This document shows, one piece after another, positions 6,779-14,821 of a stretch of 21,476 nucleotides of DNA. The stretch is from Pseudomonadaceae bacterium (GTDB lineage Bacteria; Pseudomonadota; Alphaproteobacteria; UBA2136; UBA6156). Every line of letters starts with the position of its first letter. The stretch's first letter is position 1. The stretch is from contig CANHVX010000005.1 of the NCBI GenBank assembly GCA_947464215.1, forward strand, positions 1-21,476. Direction: 5' to 3'. The notes beneath the pieces are model-generated. The model saw nothing but the letters and a program-made list of their open reading frames with translations, was not told the origin of the DNA and ran no database searches. The translations under genes were made by a program, and so were the position numbers.

Positions 6779-8350
6779 ATGCCCGTTTCGATGATTGCCA
6801 ACTCCTCGGCCCAGCTTGCGCAAAGCGCGATCCGTGTCCGCTCTGATGCCATGACGGCCAGCTCTCAGCGGTTGAGCAGCGGCTTGCGCGTGACCAATGC
6901 GGGGGATGATCCGGCGGCGCAATCGGTAGGCACAAGCCTGAAAATTACCAATGCGGGTTTGAAAACGGCGATTTTGAATGCGGGCTCGGCGGTAAGCGCT
7001 TTACAGATTGCCGATGGTGCCATGGGCCAGATGAGCGGCTTGATGATACGGATGCAATCGTTAGCGACCCAAGCGGCGAGTGGCCAGATGCAAAGCAATT
7101 CGCGCCAGATGATTGATACGGAATTTCAGCTTTTGAAGAGTGAAATTGGCCGTTTGGCACAGACGACGGAATTCAATGGGGTGAAATTGCTGGCAGGCAC
7201 GCGGAACTTTACCCTTACCGCCGGAAGCACGCTGGCCAATGACGGCATTGCGGCGGTACGGTGTGACCCCGATGTGGTGACTAATGACCGTGTGTTCAAT
7301 TACAGCTACAACTCGGCAACTGAAGTTTTGACCGCCAGCCGTGTGGATGCGGGAGTGGCGACCAGCCAATCGATTGACGTAACCGCCCTGTTGGATGCTG
7401 TGGCTGGTGCGGGCCAAAACATTGCCTCGGGTGCCTCTTTGGATGTGAGTTTCAGCCAGATTGGCCTTACCCTGACGTTGAACAGCGGCTTTGTGCGCGG
7501 TGCTGATATTACCCCGGCCTGCAACGTGACCGCGGCCCCCGATATGACGGTAGTCACCCCAACGTTTGCCCGCGCCAGCACCAACGTGCCCTTGACGGCC
7601 GTGGCCGGTTTGACAGCATTGGCCAGTGGCTACAGCGCGACCACCGGCAACTTGACGGTGCCCCTTACAACGGATGGAACGCTGGTGCAATTGGGTGGCC
7701 TTGCGGGTGTGAGTTATGCCGTAAACGGCGGTGCTGTAGGTGCCAGTGGTGCCGCCAGCGCAGACCTTGTGGGTGCTGGCCCCACCACCGTGGATGTGTA
7801 TGTTGATTTGCCCGCAGGTGGCACGGCCCGGGTGGGAACGTTGACGACAGGTGCTGTGACCACGACGGGTGTAACTGCGGGTAACGTTGTGCTGGGTGTG
7901 GGCAAAGGTGTGATTGCAGCCGACTATGTGGACGACAATGCCAACACCCGCCTCACCTACAAGGTGGGTATGGGCGTGGTAAGCGGGCAGGACTTGGTGA
8001 ATGTGGACGTGCCGGCCATGTCTCTGACCGCATTGGCCTTGACCAATGAAAATGTGACCGACACGATTGCTGCCAATAGCGCGATTTCGGTGATTTCTGC
8101 CGCCCTAGGAGTGCTGAACCAAGGCCGTGCAACGGTGGGGGCCCAACAGCTGCGGTTGCAGGATATCTCGAGCAATTTGAGTGTGGTGACGGAGAATAAT
8201 GAATCGGCCCGGAGCGCCCTGTTGGACGCGGATGTAAGCAAAGAAATAAGTGATTTGACGGCTAACCAAGCTTTGATTGAAGCCGGTGTGGCCATGCTGG
8301 CCCGTGCCAACCAATTGCCGCAAATTTTGCTGCAGCTGATACGTAATTAA
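6779..8350 (+). CDS. Flagellin (filament subunit)
   Basis: This is the main filament protein, exported by the flagellar type III apparatus, 523 residues from this start. The N-terminal D0/D1 helices show RLSSGLRVTNAGDDPAAQSVG and TEFQLLKSEIGRLAQTTEFNG. The C-terminal part shows ALLDADVSKEISDLTANQALIEAGVAMLA and ends ILLQLIRN. ATG 6779 is chosen because it places R31 of RLSSG exactly as in Salmonella FliC; GTG 6773 would add two residues and sits closer to the AAGGA at 6763-6767. The central region (about 150-430) is variable, glycine/alanine/threonine-rich beta sequence. It holds two cysteines, C162 and C248 in this numbering, which is unusual for a filament protein. Transcription is from a sigma-54 promoter just upstream. 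Confidence 0.96.
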   Translation: MPVSMIANSSAQLAQSAIRVRSDAMTASSQRLSSGLRVTNAGDDPAAQSVGTSLKITNAGLKTAILNAGSAVSALQIADGAMGQMSGLMIRMQSLATQAASGQMQSNSRQMIDTEFQLLKSEIGRLAQTTEFNGVKLLAGTRNFTLTAGSTLANDGIAAVRCDPDVVTNDRVFNYSYNSATEVLTASRVDAGVATSQSIDVTALLDAVAGAGQNIASGASLDVSFSQIGLTLTLNSGFVRGADITPACNVTAAPDMTVVTPTFARASTNVPLTAVAGLTALASGYSATTGNLTVPLTTDGTLVQLGGLAGVSYAVNGGAVGASGAASADLVGAGPTTVDVYVDLPAGGTARVGTLTTGAVTTTGVTAGNVVLGVGKGVIAADYVDDNANTRLTYKVGMGVVSGQDLVNVDVPAMSLTALALTNENVTDTIAANSAISVISAALGVLNQGRATVGAQQLRLQDISSNLSVVTENNESARSALLDADVSKEISDLTANQALIEAGVAMLARANQLPQILLQLIRN

Positions 8351-8364
8351 GGCTGACCTGACCC

Positions 8365-8808
8365 ATGAGCAAAAAACCTGCTTCTTCCAGTGTGGCCATG
8401 GAACTGGCCAAACAAGCCGCCGCCGCCGCCCGCGCCGAGTTGGCCGCCGAAGACAACGAGATTGTGCACGCACCCGCAGCGCCACAGGCGTTCTCGGGGC
8501 GGTGGACGCCCGCGCTGTTGCCAGACCAATTTGGTGTGGATGCCGCGCTGAACCAAGCCCTGACCCACGTTGTAGGCCATATGCAGCACATGTTACGCCT
8601 GGAGGGCCTGGATGTGGCAGCCACTGCGGTGGGTGGGGGTGTGGCGCAAAAGAAACAATCGTTGCCTGTTTCTTCAGCAGATACACGGGTTGCCGTGCGC
8701 GAAGGCGTGACCGGGCGGGTGATACGGACGTATACTACCCCTGCCATTCTGGGCCTCTATGCCAGCCAGCATCAACGCAATGGAATTGTGGTGGATGGGC
8801 AGGTTTAG
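8365..8808 (+). CDS. flaG: FlaG-like flagellar protein
   Basis: This 147-residue protein lies between flagellin and fliD, the usual place for flaG, whose product influences filament length. The last 45 residues fit the FlaG domain: a strand TRVAVRE, then the TGRVIRTYTTPAILGLYASQ segment, corresponding to the family's TGEVIRQIPPEExL pattern, and a final GIVVDGQV. The N-terminal 90 residues are alanine-rich with a possible helix (AMELAKQAAAAARAELAAE) and are not recognised. There is no strong Shine-Dalgarno. The start is 14 bases after the flagellin stop, so it is probably co-transcribed with flagellin. The family assignment rests on the C-terminal pattern only. Confidence 0.7.
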   Translation: MSKKPASSSVAMELAKQAAAAARAELAAEDNEIVHAPAAPQAFSGRWTPALLPDQFGVDAALNQALTHVVGHMQHMLRLEGLDVAATAVGGGVAQKKQSLPVSSADTRVAVREGVTGRVIRTYTTPAILGLYASQHQRNGIVVDGQV

Positions 8809-8873
8809 AGCGTGTTTTGGAGCGTGGGCGCGAGTGTCAGCCGCGGGACGTGCTGCAAGACATAATGTAATAC

Positions 8874-8888
8874 AGGCCACGTTGGCCT
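8874..8888. repeat. Short inverted repeat overlapping a candidate sigma-54 -24 box
   Basis: AGGCCA (8874-8879) and TGGCCT (8883-8888) form a 6-bp stem with a 3-base loop. Only two further T residues follow, so it is a poor terminator. Its right arm forms the -24 part of the candidate fliD promoter. Confidence 0.4.
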
Positions 8889-8898
8889 TTGCTCTGCG
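8883..8898 (+). promoter_or_regulatory. Weak candidate sigma-54 promoter for fliD-fliS
   Basis: TGGCCT (8883-8888), five bases, then CTGCG (8894-8898). GG (8884-8885) and GC (8896-8897) are ten bases apart, as required, but the flanking matches are poorer than at the other three sites. It lies 55 bases before the fliD start in the 144-bp gap after flaG. The rest of that gap shows no clear sigma-70 promoter. Confidence 0.4.
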
Positions 8899-8952
8899 GC
8901 ACCCCAATGCGGGCAGGCACAGATAAACGGATAGTAACAAGGCAGGCACGCC

Positions 8953-10725
8953 ATGACGAACAGCATTGTCAACACCTCGGGGATTACGACCGGTAGCGAC
9001 GGCAAGGTGCGCGTGTCGGGCTTTAGCTCGGGCATTGACTGGAAAAACATTGTTGATACGCAGGTAAAAGCCAAACGCGCCCCCGCGGTGCAAATTGAAG
9101 CCAAAATTACCAAAAATACGACCCAAGCCACCGCCTACAAAGACCTGAAAACCAAAGCGTCTGCGGTGACAAAATCTCTAGATGCCCTGCGCGCGGCGCC
9201 GGGCAGCAGCACGGATGTGTTCAAGTCTAAGACCGCGGCTGGAACGACAGCAGCAACACCTTCGGCCCCTGCTGATTTTGTGCCTTCGGGTATTAACAGC
9301 CTGTTGTTGACCAGCATAAGCAGCACGGCCCAGGCCGCCACGCATACCATCCGCATTCAGCAGATTGCTGCGGCACAGCAGATACGTTCGGATGCATATA
9401 CCTCGACGACGGATACATTGGTTTCTCAAGGGGTCACAGCGGGCACGTTTTCGCTGAATGGCAAAACAATTACCATCAATGCCAGTGATACCTTGCAGGA
9501 CCTGCGTGCCTCGATAAATTCCGCAGATGCTGGTGTGACCGCCACCATTGTGAGTGCCAGTGCCACCAGCAACTATCTGGTGCTGACCAGCACGAAAACA
9601 GGTGTTGATAACGAGATGGACTTTGCTGGTGGCACCACGACCAGCGACAACCTTGGCCTTACCGCCGCAGGCGCTGTGAAATTTGAGCTGACCGAAGCTA
9701 AAAATGCCATTTTGGATGTAAATGGAATTACCAACATTGAGCGTAGTTCGAACCAGATTGAGGATATTCTGACGGGTGTTTCTCTGAGCTTGCTGAAGGC
9801 GGAAACCAATACCAACATCACGCTTAAAATTGAGCCCGATTTGAACAAAGTGAAAACCGCCATTGCGGACTTTGTGACCGCCTTTAATGCCATGCGTGAT
9901 TATGTGACCGAACAACGCACGGCCAGTGACCGCAATGAAGACGGCACCACGGCAGATGATGAGCTGGGGCCATTGGCCTACGACCAGCGCTTGCGTGATT
10001 TAGGCAACCGTTTGGGCACCCTGGCCGCCACCAGCGTGGACAGCAACACTGACGGCTACCGCAGCCTTGGCCAAATGGGCATCACGCTCAATGAAGACTT
10101 TAAGCTGGAAATTGATGACACTATTGTTGACAGCCGTTTGCTGGCTGATGTGGACTCGGTTAAGACCTTGTTCGGCTTGACCACGAGCAGCAGCGACAGC
10201 CGTGTGACCGTGTTGAGCCGAACCGGTGACACTGTGGCGGGCACTTACTATGTGAATATTGCAGGCACGGATGGCTCGGGCAATATCACCTCGGCCAACA
10301 TACAAACCACGGCCGTTACTGGTAACGGTGGGGCGAATGATGGCACGGCCACCATAAGCGGCCAGCAAATTACCGGTGCCACCGGAAGTGCGACCGGCTT
10401 GAAGCTCTTTTTTAACGGTGCGGCAAGCCTTGGGGCGGTGAATGATGTGTCGGTGACGATAACCCGCGGGATTGCCGACCTGTTTTATGATGGTTTTAAT
10501 GATGCCACCAAAGCGACCACGGGTAGCCTAGACACGGCCGTAACCGAGCTTTTGACCCAAAATGAAGATTATACCAAGCGTGTAAAAGATATTGATACGC
10601 GTTTGGAAACGTATCGTGCCCAACAGGAATATAAGTTCACCCTGATGGAGACAGCCTTGGCCAAGCTAGAAAGCCTGCGCAGCACCATTGACAGCTTATT
10701 CAAAACCGACAGCAACAGCGGCTAA
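8953..10725 (+). CDS. fliD: FliD, filament cap protein (HAP2)
   Basis: FliD forms the cap at the filament tip and guides insertion of new flagellin. The 590-residue protein has the N-terminal FliD motif VSGFSSGIDWKNIVDTQVKA (residues 22-41), followed by the family's coiled region. The middle contains a flagellin hook-IN-like segment (SLNGKTITINASDTLQDLRASINSADAGVTATI). The C-terminal coiled coil is rich in charged heptads (YTKRVKDIDTRLETYRAQQE) and ends near LESLRSTIDSLFKTDSNSG. No cysteine is present, as expected for an external flagellar part. AAGGCAGG upstream fits the ATG at 8953. fliS follows nine bases after the stop. Confidence 0.95.
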   Translation: MTNSIVNTSGITTGSDGKVRVSGFSSGIDWKNIVDTQVKAKRAPAVQIEAKITKNTTQATAYKDLKTKASAVTKSLDALRAAPGSSTDVFKSKTAAGTTAATPSAPADFVPSGINSLLLTSISSTAQAATHTIRIQQIAAAQQIRSDAYTSTTDTLVSQGVTAGTFSLNGKTITINASDTLQDLRASINSADAGVTATIVSASATSNYLVLTSTKTGVDNEMDFAGGTTTSDNLGLTAAGAVKFELTEAKNAILDVNGITNIERSSNQIEDILTGVSLSLLKAETNTNITLKIEPDLNKVKTAIADFVTAFNAMRDYVTEQRTASDRNEDGTTADDELGPLAYDQRLRDLGNRLGTLAATSVDSNTDGYRSLGQMGITLNEDFKLEIDDTIVDSRLLADVDSVKTLFGLTTSSSDSRVTVLSRTGDTVAGTYYVNIAGTDGSGNITSANIQTTAVTGNGGANDGTATISGQQITGATGSATGLKLFFNGAASLGAVNDVSVTITRGIADLFYDGFNDATKATTGSLDTAVTELLTQNEDYTKRVKDIDTRLETYRAQQEYKFTLMETALAKLESLRSTIDSLFKTDSNSG

Positions 10726-10734
10726 GTATCGTTT

Positions 10735-11223
10735 ATGGATGAACCTATACGCCCAACGTATAACGCTGCTGCCCAGGCGGGTGCGCGCGACTATATGCTC
10801 CGCCAATTGCAGCAAGCTGGCCCTGCTGAACAACTGGTGATGTTGCTGGATGGGATTTGTAAATTTTCGACCCAAGCCAAAGAAGCCATTGGCCGCGGTG
10901 ATATTGCCGCACGATGTGCAGCCAATGCCCGCGCAATTGAGATTGTGAGCCATTTGCTGGGCATGGTTGACCCTTCGACGGGGGGGGAAGCCGCGCAACG
11001 TTTATTCCGTATCTATGGCCGGTTGTTGCAGCGCTTGATGCGGGTGGATTTTGAAAATTCGGCTGCCATTTGTGATGAAGTGATTGGGCATGTGCGCGAC
11101 CTGCGCGCAGCCTTTGCAGCCACGTTTGCCACACCGCAGCCTGCTGCCGCCCCTGCGAGCGCCGTGGTTGCCGGGCCTGTGCCCAACACCTTGCTGCCTG
11201 TGAAGCGTTCGGCCACGGCCTAA
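10735..11223 (+). CDS. fliS: FliS, flagellin export chaperone
   Basis: FliS binds the C-terminus of flagellin in the cytoplasm and prevents early polymerisation. The 162-residue protein has the family pattern of an N-terminal Tyr-containing segment (PTYNAAAQAG), then AEQLVMLLDGICKFSTQAKEAI. The helices AANARAIEIVSHLLGMVD and AQRLFRIYGRLLQRLMRVDFENSA follow. A proline/alanine-rich tail of about 30 residues is longer than usual. A G8 run (10980-10987) encodes TGGE at the loop near residues 82-85. The start is close behind fliD and lacks a clear Shine-Dalgarno, suggesting translation coupled to fliD. Confidence 0.9.
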   Translation: MDEPIRPTYNAAAQAGARDYMLRQLQQAGPAEQLVMLLDGICKFSTQAKEAIGRGDIAARCAANARAIEIVSHLLGMVDPSTGGEAAQRLFRIYGRLLQRLMRVDFENSAAICDEVIGHVRDLRAAFAATFATPQPAAAPASAVVAGPVPNTLLPVKRSATA

Positions 11224-11329
11224 GACCATTTGTGTTGAATATTGGGTAGATTTTAGGCGCCCAGCGCCACCTTTGCCGTTGGTTTTGCTATGATGGGCGC
11301 ACGTATGAAACTGATAAAGGATGCCCGCC

Positions 11330-11866
11330 ATGGCTGATGACGCCAAAGCCGCTGCCGCGCCTGCCACGGAAAACCAAGCCGCTGAGGGAGAAGCCTCTGC
11401 TGTTGACGCGGGAGCAAAGAAAAAACGATTGCTGATGATTGGCTCGGCCATTTTGGCTGTCGTGGGGATTGTCATTGCCGTGGGCGTGGTGTTTTTTTTG
11501 GGTGGAGAAAACAAGAAAGACACGGAAGAACTTAACAAATCGGCCCATATACCGGCTGTGGCCATTTATGATGTCCCTGAATTTACCCTTAACTTATTGG
11601 CCGATGAAACCGGTGGCGTGGCGCGTTTTATGAAAATGAAGCTGGCCCTTGAATTTGAAAACGCGGCCGATATTTCTGCCATGAATAAGCTTCTCCCCCG
11701 CTTGCAAGATGATTGGGGTGGATTTTTGCGCCAGATGCGCGCGAGCGACATGCAGGGTAGTGCGGCCTTGCAGCAGCTGAGAGAATCGCTGTTGCGCCGC
11801 GCCACGCAAACCCTTGACCCTATACCTCTGAGGGCTGTTTATATCCGTGAGATGCTTGTGCAATAG
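11330..11866 (+). CDS. fliL: FliL, flagellar motor-associated membrane protein
   Basis: FliL is a single-pass inner-membrane protein that surrounds the stator and supports torque. ATG 11330 (178 residues) is preferred because AAAGG at 11316-11320 then has normal spacing; ATG 11321 would directly abut it. An alanine-rich cytoplasmic N-terminus ends in KKKR. It is followed by the membrane helix LLMIGSAILAVVGIVIAVGV and a periplasmic FliL domain: VAIYDVPEFTLNLLADE, ARFMKMKLALEFEN, a helix with PRLQDDWGGFLRQM, and the C-terminal VYIREMLVQ. The upstream gap (11224-11329) has only a weak extended -10-like TGCTATGAT (11286-11294) and no sigma-54 site. It precedes fliM by 105 bases. Confidence 0.92.
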   Translation: MADDAKAAAAPATENQAAEGEASAVDAGAKKKRLLMIGSAILAVVGIVIAVGVVFFLGGENKKDTEELNKSAHIPAVAIYDVPEFTLNLLADETGGVARFMKMKLALEFENAADISAMNKLLPRLQDDWGGFLRQMRASDMQGSAALQQLRESLLRRATQTLDPIPLRAVYIREMLVQ

Positions 11867-11971
11867 CCCCGCCCTGGCCCCGCTTGTTTCAGGTTGCGCG
11901 AAAAAGAGGCGGACCGTATGGCGGCAGGTAGGCTTATGTTGTATTGTTGATTTGCAAGCCCCTGATACACC

Positions 11972-13072
11972 ATGAGCACGACACCCGCGGCACCCCCCAA
12001 AAGCGAAGATGATATGCTGCGCGAATGGCAGAGCATCGCGTCTGGAGAAAGTGCTGCCCCAGATGGTGACGACGAAATGGCGAAAGCCATGGGCCGTGAA
12101 GGGCAAAAGATCCTTGACCAAAATGAAATTGACAGCCTGCTTGGCATTGATAAGTCGGACGATCCGGACAAAAACCGTGGCGTAAGGGCTTTGTTGGACC
12201 AAAGTGTTGTGAACTACGAAAAGCTGCCCATGCTTGAAGTGGTTTATGACAAGTTTGAGCGTATCCTCTCTACCAGTTTACGCCAATATACTGCTGATAA
12301 CGTTGACGTGGCCATTATGAATATGACCAGTGTGCGTTTTGGCGATTATCTTAACCAAATACCCCTGCCGGCGGGTATTGTGGTTGTTAATGTCATTGGC
12401 TTGGAAGATTATGTGTTGCTGGTTTACGAGAGCAGCCTTATCTATGCCGTGGTTGACGTGATGCTGGGGGGGCGCAAAAGCAGGCCTCTCCCCCCAACCG
12501 GACGTAACTTTACCGCCATTGAACGCAAAATATTAGACACCCTCACGGAAATTGTGTTGCGCGATTTGAGCGAAAGTTTTGCCCCGGTTGCCCCCCTTCA
12601 ATTCAAGGCCGAGCGGATGGAAGTTAACCCCCGCTTCACCGTGATTTCCCAAGAAGCCAACGTGACCATTCTGGTGACAGTAAAAGTAAACCTTGAAGGC
12701 CGCGAAGGGCGTATGCAGTTCTGTTTGCCCTATGCAACCCTGGAGCCGATTCGGGAACAGCTTCTTCAACAATTTATGGGTGAAAAATTTGGCCAGGATA
12801 ACATTTGGGAAAACCACCTGAGCCAAGAACTTTACCACACCACCATGGAGCTTGATGCCGTGCTGGACCAAATGCAATTCCCCCTCAGCGAGGTGCTGGA
12901 ATGGCGCGTGGGCGACACCATTATGCTGAATGCCCGCGAGTTTACCCCTGTTCGGCTTGAATGTGGCGGTGTTGTTAAACTTGTTGGCACCATGGGCCGC
13001 GCGTTGGATTTTAAAGCCGTCCGCATAAGCCACACGATAACGGATCTTAATAATATCAAGCAAAAACAATAA
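11972..13072 (+). CDS. fliM: FliM, flagellar motor switch protein
   Basis: FliM forms the middle of the C-ring and binds CheY-P to switch rotation. The 366-residue protein carries the CheY-binding motif LDQNEIDSLLG at residues 48-58. It sits behind an acidic extension (about 45 residues with EDDMLREWQSIASGE), whereas it lies at the very start in enteric FliM. The middle CheC-like domain has GDYLNQIPLPAGIVVVNVIG and SLIYAVVDVMLGGR. The C-terminal SpoA (FliN-like) domain has FPLSEVLEWRVGDTIMLN and CGGVVKLVGTMG. No fliN is seen nearby. The 105-bp upstream gap shows no convincing promoter or Shine-Dalgarno. The downstream DUF6468-type gene starts three bases after its stop. Confidence 0.96.
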   Translation: MSTTPAAPPKSEDDMLREWQSIASGESAAPDGDDEMAKAMGREGQKILDQNEIDSLLGIDKSDDPDKNRGVRALLDQSVVNYEKLPMLEVVYDKFERILSTSLRQYTADNVDVAIMNMTSVRFGDYLNQIPLPAGIVVVNVIGLEDYVLLVYESSLIYAVVDVMLGGRKSRPLPPTGRNFTAIERKILDTLTEIVLRDLSESFAPVAPLQFKAERMEVNPRFTVISQEANVTILVTVKVNLEGREGRMQFCLPYATLEPIREQLLQQFMGEKFGQDNIWENHLSQELYHTTMELDAVLDQMQFPLSEVLEWRVGDTIMLNAREFTPVRLECGGVVKLVGTMGRALDFKAVRISHTITDLNNIKQKQ

Positions 13073-13075
13073 GGC

Positions 13076-13684
13076 ATGATCCTGTTTTTTAACATTCTCA
13101 CGGTTTGCTTGTTAGCCTTGGTGGCTGGGCTTTTGCTTGTGGTTGGCCAACAGGTTCGGGTATGGCGCAAAGCCATGCAAGACAGCCCGTTATTGGCTGA
13201 AAAACTTGCTGAGCAATTGCTCTCGGCCCGCCGTGGATTGGATGAATTAAAAAAAGGCGTTGTGGCCCAAGGCCCTGAACTTAACCGGTTGCTGAGTGAT
13301 GGTGGGAAACTGCGCACGGAGCTGCAGTATTTACTGCAACGCGCGGACAAAGTGGGTGCCCAGCTGGAAGGGATGAGTGCCAAAGTGGATGCCGTGTCTT
13401 CGGCGGGAACGCCCACCCCTGTGGCCCCCATGGCCCCTGTGCGCCCCAAAACCGCCGCCAAAGCCGCCTATGCCGGCTTGGTGGAGCAAGTTGCCGGTGC
13501 CAATGGCCACGCCGTGCAAACCACCAGCCGTGCCAAAGACCCCTTAGAAGAACTTCTGGAAGGGTTGCAAGGCGGCGCCGATGCCCTGGAGGCCCGTGCG
13601 GCCCATATGGCCACAGGTGCCCCCAAGCGACGTGGGCCTGTGACGCAAGCAGAACTGGATTTGCAGGAAAAAATGGGGCTTTAG
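13076..13684 (+). CDS. DUF6468-type membrane-anchored coiled-coil protein
   Basis: This 202-residue protein has one N-terminal membrane helix (FFNILTVCLLALVAGLLLVV, residues 4-23). A helical region follows (RRGLDELKKGVVAQGPELNRLL, then LRTELQYLLQRADKVGAQLEGM), with a low-complexity Ala/Pro tail and a conserved-looking C-terminus (TQAELDLQEKMGL). Proteins of this shape, grouped as DUF6468, are found beside fliM in several alphaproteobacteria; the function is unknown. I infer the family from layout and the helix pattern rather than a motif match. Its ATG lies three bases after the fliM stop, so it is co-transcribed with fliM. The stop codon lies in the loop of the terminator that ends the operon. 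Confidence 0.75.
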   Translation: MILFFNILTVCLLALVAGLLLVVGQQVRVWRKAMQDSPLLAEKLAEQLLSARRGLDELKKGVVAQGPELNRLLSDGGKLRTELQYLLQRADKVGAQLEGMSAKVDAVSSAGTPTPVAPMAPVRPKTAAKAAYAGLVEQVAGANGHAVQTTSRAKDPLEELLEGLQGGADALEARAAHMATGAPKRRGPVTQAELDLQEKMGL

Positions 13685-13697
13685 GTAGCCCTTTTTT
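13668..13697. terminator. Bidirectional terminator between fliM operon and fliP operon
   Basis: Stem GGGCT (13676-13680) with AGCCC (13687-13691), extended by an A6 run (13668-13673) opposite a T6 run (13692-13697). The loop TTAGGT contains the stop codon of the DUF6468-type gene. The flanking A and T runs let it work in both directions between the two convergent operons, whose stops are only 30 bases apart. Confidence 0.75.
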
Positions 13698-13714
13698 ATC
13701 GTCTTTTCCTAAGG

Positions 13715-14503
13715 TTAAAGCGGAGGTTGGAAGGATTGGATGAGGGTGCCGACCAGCAGGTGCCAGCCGTCGATAAGCACAAAAAATATCAGTTTGAAGG
13801 GCAGGGCAATGGTTGCCGGTGGCAGCGTGATCATCCCCATACTGGTGAGAATGCTGGCGATGGCTAAGTCTATCACCAGAAAGGGCAGAAACAGTAAAAA
13901 GCCGATCTCGAAGGCGCGGCGCAGTTCGCTTATCATGAACGCGGGAATGAGCGCTTGCAGCGGCACCTTAATTTGCTCGGGCTTGACTGTGGGGCCGGGC
14001 AGCACGACGGCGTCTTGCTCGGCCTTTGGAAGCAGTGACACAAACAATTCGAGGTCTTCAGACCGCACATTGGCCAGCATAAACCGGGCAAAGGGTTGAG
14101 TTGTGCGGGTGAAGGCCTGTTGCTCGGTTATCTGCTGGTTTAGATAGGGGGAGAGGCCTTGCTCGTACGCGGCCTTGAGTGTGGGGGCCATAATAAAGCT
14201 GGTGAGAAACAATGCCAATGCCACCAGAACCCCGTTGGGCGGGCTGCTTTGCAGGCCAATGGCATTGCGCAAAAAACTGAACACTACCACGATACGTGTA
14301 AAGCTGGTGACCATCATGAGAATGCTGGGCGCCAGCGACAGCACGGTGACCAGTGCGATGAGCTGAAACAGCCTCTGTGAGCTGAGAAGGTCGGTGCCGA
14401 GATTGATGTTAAGAGGCCCGGCTTCCTGGGCCCATACCAGGGCAGGGGCCAGCATGGCCACTGTGAGAGCCAGTGTGATGGCGCGTGTGCGAAAAGAGTT
14501 CAT
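13715..14503 (-). CDS. fliP: FliP, flagellar export gate protein
   Basis: FliP, with FliQ and FliR, forms the core of the export gate in the inner membrane. The 262-residue protein begins with a cleavable signal peptide, as FliP does (cut near VWAQ). It carries the family signatures LAPSILMMVTSFTRIVVVFS, FLRNAIGLQSSPPN and PAFMISELRRAFEIGFLLFL, followed by PFLVIDLAIASILTSMGM. Four hydrophobic helices are visible. The ATG at 14503 overlaps the fliO stop as ATGA, giving translational coupling. fliQ and fliR, which often follow fliP, are absent; the gene ends 18 bases from the shared terminator. Confidence 0.97.
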   Translation of the reverse strand: MNSFRTRAITLALTVAMLAPALVWAQEAGPLNINLGTDLLSSQRLFQLIALVTVLSLAPSILMMVTSFTRIVVVFSFLRNAIGLQSSPPNGVLVALALFLTSFIMAPTLKAAYEQGLSPYLNQQITEQQAFTRTTQPFARFMLANVRSEDLELFVSLLPKAEQDAVVLPGPTVKPEQIKVPLQALIPAFMISELRRAFEIGFLLFLPFLVIDLAIASILTSMGMITLPPATIALPFKLIFFVLIDGWHLLVGTLIQSFQPPL

Positions 14504-14814
14504 CGGCGAGGCTTTTTTACAGGTGCATGGGGTTGAGGCGGCACGGCGGCCGGGCGCGCGAGGCTATGCACCACCGTGGTGTGATTGTTGGCTGTAACCA
14601 GCACATGTGTGTGGGTGGGCGTTTCAACTTCAACCAGTGTGGCGTGGGCGCTGAGTGGGAGGCGTTGGGTAACACGCCATGTTGACGTGCCTTTGCTAAC
14701 CGTAAAGCCAAACCGGGTGCCATAGGTTCTGAGCAGCCAACCCAAGCCCATAATAAGCCCCAAGGTGAGAACCAACATGGCCAGTGCGTGCAGGGTGGTG
14801 GCGGTGGATAACAT
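14500..14814 (-). CDS. fliO: FliO, flagellar export gate assembly protein
   Basis: FliO helps assemble the FliP ring. From ATG 14814 it is 104 residues: a short N-terminus, one membrane helix (LHALAMLVLTLGLIMGLGWLL), then a cytoplasmic domain. That domain has the FliO pattern VTQRLPLSAHATLVEVE followed by THVLVTANNHTTVVHSL, matching the family's RLPLxxRxxLVLVxxxxxxxLL form. It ends in a basic tail, APVKKPRR. A longer frame to 14871 exists but overlaps the upstream gene. ATG 14814 is seven bases after that gene's stop. No good Shine-Dalgarno is visible. It overlaps fliP by four bases. Confidence 0.88.
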   Translation of the reverse strand: MLSTATTLHALAMLVLTLGLIMGLGWLLRTYGTRFGFTVSKGTSTWRVTQRLPLSAHATLVEVETPTHTHVLVTANNHTTVVHSLARPAAVPPQPHAPVKKPRR

Positions 14815-14821
14815 GGATATG

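Noticed and set aside
7061..7690. 209-codon minus-strand frame opposite flagellin
   Set aside because: It lies wholly within the flagellin coding region, with unnatural Arg/His/Gly composition and no ribosome binding site logic.
11867..11971. A sigma-54 or sigma-70 promoter in the fliL-fliM gap
   Set aside because: A GG-N10-GC match near 11929 lacks the flanking consensus, and the TTGCGC/TATGGC pair is only a partial match; neither is good enough to call.
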